From Nanohaloarchaea archaeon PL-Br10_U2g5 (lineage in GTDB: Archaea > Halobacteriota > Halobacteria > Halobacteriales > Haloferacaceae), in the NCBI GenBank assembly GCA_001564205.1, contig LKMY01000083.1, positions 1-7,144 on the forward strand: a stretch of 7,144 bases of DNA, given 5' to 3'. How positions within the stretch are numbered: position 1 is the stretch's first letter; every line of letters begins with the position of its first letter. This document shows positions 6,089-7,144 of the stretch, piece by piece. Under the pieces are notes generated by a model. That model saw only the letters and a program-made list of their open reading frames with translations. It searched no databases and was not told where the DNA came from. A program made the translations under genes and the position numbers.

Positions 6089-6115
6089 AGGCATCGGGCC
6101 CGAGTTCGATGTGTG

Positions 6116-7111
6116 ATGAGTGAGACGCGTCCGACCCGCATCCGTTCGCACCGCACCGAGTCAACCGACCGAACCGCAGAAGCCACCACAGCCGACGCCG
6201 AGCGAGCTGCAGCCGACAACGAGAGAGCCGTGACGGGCGGCAAAAAACAATCGGCGACCGTCGACGAGTGTCCCGAGTGTGGCGGCCGCACGCGCGTGGA
6301 CGCTGCCGAGCGCGTCTGTACCGACTGCGGACTCGTCGTCGAGGCAGACCGCATCGATCACGGCCCTGAGTGGCGCTCGTTCGCGGACGACGACACCAAT
6401 CCGAAGCGAACCGGTGCGCCGTTGACGCGCTCTCGCCACGATCGGGGGCTCTCGACCGAGATCGGCCGGTCGACGCGCGTGAAAGGTCGCAAGCGCCGGC
6501 GGCTCGCCCGAATGCGAACTCAACACAACCGCGCGCAGATCTCGACGAAGCGCGACCGCAACAAGGTGTACGCGTACACCGAGGTTCGGCGGCTGACCGG
6601 CGCGTTGGGGCTCCCGAACAGCGTCCGCGACACGGCCTGTACGCTGTTCGATTCCGCGCAATCTGAGAGCCTGCTCCGCGGGCGGTCGCTGGAAGGCTTC
6701 GCGGCCGCCTGCGTCTACGTCGCCTGCCGCACCGCGGACGTCGCTCGGACCGTCGGAGAGATCTGTGGCGAGGCGAAGGCGACTGAGGACGAACACCAGG
6801 CCGCCTTCGACGCGATGAACCGCGAACTGGGGCTCCCGATCGGGCCGACCGGTCCCGTCGAGTACCTCCCGCGTTTTGCGAGCGAGCTCGGCTGTTCGTC
6901 GGCCGTCGAGCGACGCGCGGGCGAGTTGGCCGAGCGGGCCGTGGAAGAGGGGATCGCGAACGGACGCAACCCGGTCGGCGTCGCGGCGGCGTGTCTGTAC
7001 ACCGCAGCCCGCACAGCAGGCGCTAGCTGCACCCAACAAGAGGCCGCCGACGTCGCCGACGTGACTCCCGTGACGATCCGCCGAACCTATACCGACCTGA
7101 CCGAGGAGTGA
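6116..7111 (+). CDS. tfb: Divergent transcription initiation factor TFB (TFIIB homologue), 331 aa
   Basis: Archaeal TFB bridges TBP-bound promoter DNA and RNA polymerase and reads the BRE. Domains in order: an unusual 50-residue N-terminal extension, Arg-rich then Ala/Thr/Glu/Asp-rich; a zinc ribbon with Cys52, Cys55, Cys68 and Cys71 (CPECGG...VCTDCGLVV); the B-reader region DHGPEWRSF...TGAPLTRSRHDRGLSTEIG (81-117); a very basic linker (121-150, including GRKRRRLARMR); the first cyclin repeat (about 150-238, with GALGLPNSVR and RGRSLEGFAAACVYVACR); and the second cyclin repeat (about 245-331), ending in the BRE-recognition HTH TQQEAADVADVTPVTIRRTY. All core elements are present, so it is probably functional, but several positions differ from typical TFBs: AAERVC in the ribbon, KATEDEHQAAFDAMNREL between the repeats, and a short end TYTDLTEE. 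Haloarchaea usually carry several TFB paralogues; this looks like a specialised one. ATG 6116 is preferred to GTG 6113. Confidence 0.93.
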   Translation: MSETRPTRIRSHRTESTDRTAEATTADAERAAADNERAVTGGKKQSATVDECPECGGRTRVDAAERVCTDCGLVVEADRIDHGPEWRSFADDDTNPKRTGAPLTRSRHDRGLSTEIGRSTRVKGRKRRRLARMRTQHNRAQISTKRDRNKVYAYTEVRRLTGALGLPNSVRDTACTLFDSAQSESLLRGRSLEGFAAACVYVACRTADVARTVGEICGEAKATEDEHQAAFDAMNRELGLPIGPTGPVEYLPRFASELGCSSAVERRAGELAERAVEEGIANGRNPVGVAAACLYTAARTAGASCTQQEAADVADVTPVTIRRTYTDLTEE

Positions 7112-7144
7112 GCCGGCGAGCCGCTGGTGGCGATGGACGTATAA
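7112..7144. other. Non-coding tail of the window
   Basis: The last 33 bases after the tfb stop codon hold no recognisable gene, hairpin or T-tract. The window ends before the next gene can be judged. Confidence 0.5.

Larger units (their letters stand above)
5953..6115. promoter_or_regulatory. Divergent HTH/tfb intergenic region
   Basis: These 163 bp separate the divergently transcribed HTH gene (minus) and tfb gene (plus). They contain one TATA-like element for each gene, a 21-bp near-palindrome midway, and two short GC palindromes bracketing the tfb TATA box. No ORF or RNA gene was recognised inside. Confidence 0.6.

Noticed and set aside
6161..7039. A 292-codon minus-strand open frame opposite tfb
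   Set aside because: It is the complement of a gene with clear zinc ribbon and cyclin repeats; the composition is Arg/Ala-rich with no recognisable motif.
1..7144. CRISPR arrays, tRNA or rRNA genes, insertion sequences, toxin-antitoxin pairs or defence genes
   Set aside because: No regularly spaced repeats, cloverleaf-like segments, transposase motifs or terminal inverted repeats were recognised on reading both strands by eye. A covariance-model search would be needed to exclude small RNAs.

Overview
The window looks like chromosomal DNA from a haloarchaeon (class Halobacteria, possibly Halorubrum-like; the genus is a guess). The evidence is very high GC, strongly acidic alanine-, aspartate- and glutamate-rich proteins, an archaeal transcription factor B, an archaeal-type RNase Z, and start codons lying about 22-32 nt downstream of AT-rich TATA/BRE-like elements with no Shine-Dalgarno sequence. 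That spacing is typical of leaderless haloarchaeal transcripts. No rRNA, tRNA, CRISPR array, insertion sequence or phage gene was recognised.

Layout, left to right. (1) Minus strand, 4-1944: a complete ABC exporter half-transporter (TMD-NBD fusion). (2) Minus strand, 2023-2352: a 109-residue hypothetical protein just upstream of the exporter, followed by a GC-rich stem-loop that may end its transcript. (3) Plus strand, 2468-3400: tRNase Z, divergent from the hypothetical gene. (4) Plus strand, 3517-4014: a four-helix DoxX-like membrane protein. (5) Plus strand, 4095-4514: a HIT-family nucleotide hydrolase or transferase. (6) Plus strand, 4586-5392: a MinD/ParA-fold protein whose P-loop has lost both expected lysines. 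(7) Minus strand, 5437-5952: a helix-turn-helix protein with four cysteines, convergent with gene 6. (8) Plus strand, 6116-7111: a divergent TFB paralogue with a long N-terminal extension, transcribed away from gene 7 across a 163-bp intergenic region rich in palindromes.

How the genes work together. Most appear to be independently promoted housekeeping or conserved haloarchaeal genes rather than one operon: every gene has at least a short upstream gap, and most have their own TATA-like element. The least ordinary part is 4586-7111, which holds the MinD-like pseudo-ATPase, the HTH protein and the TFB paralogue. The divergent HTH/TFB pair, with a 21-bp near-palindrome between the two promoters, suggests shared regulation; this is inference. 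I see no convincing evidence of a wholly new multi-gene system. The best leads are the degenerate P-loop, the divergent TFB and its regulatory region, and an 18-bp exact direct repeat around the 3' end of the HTH gene.
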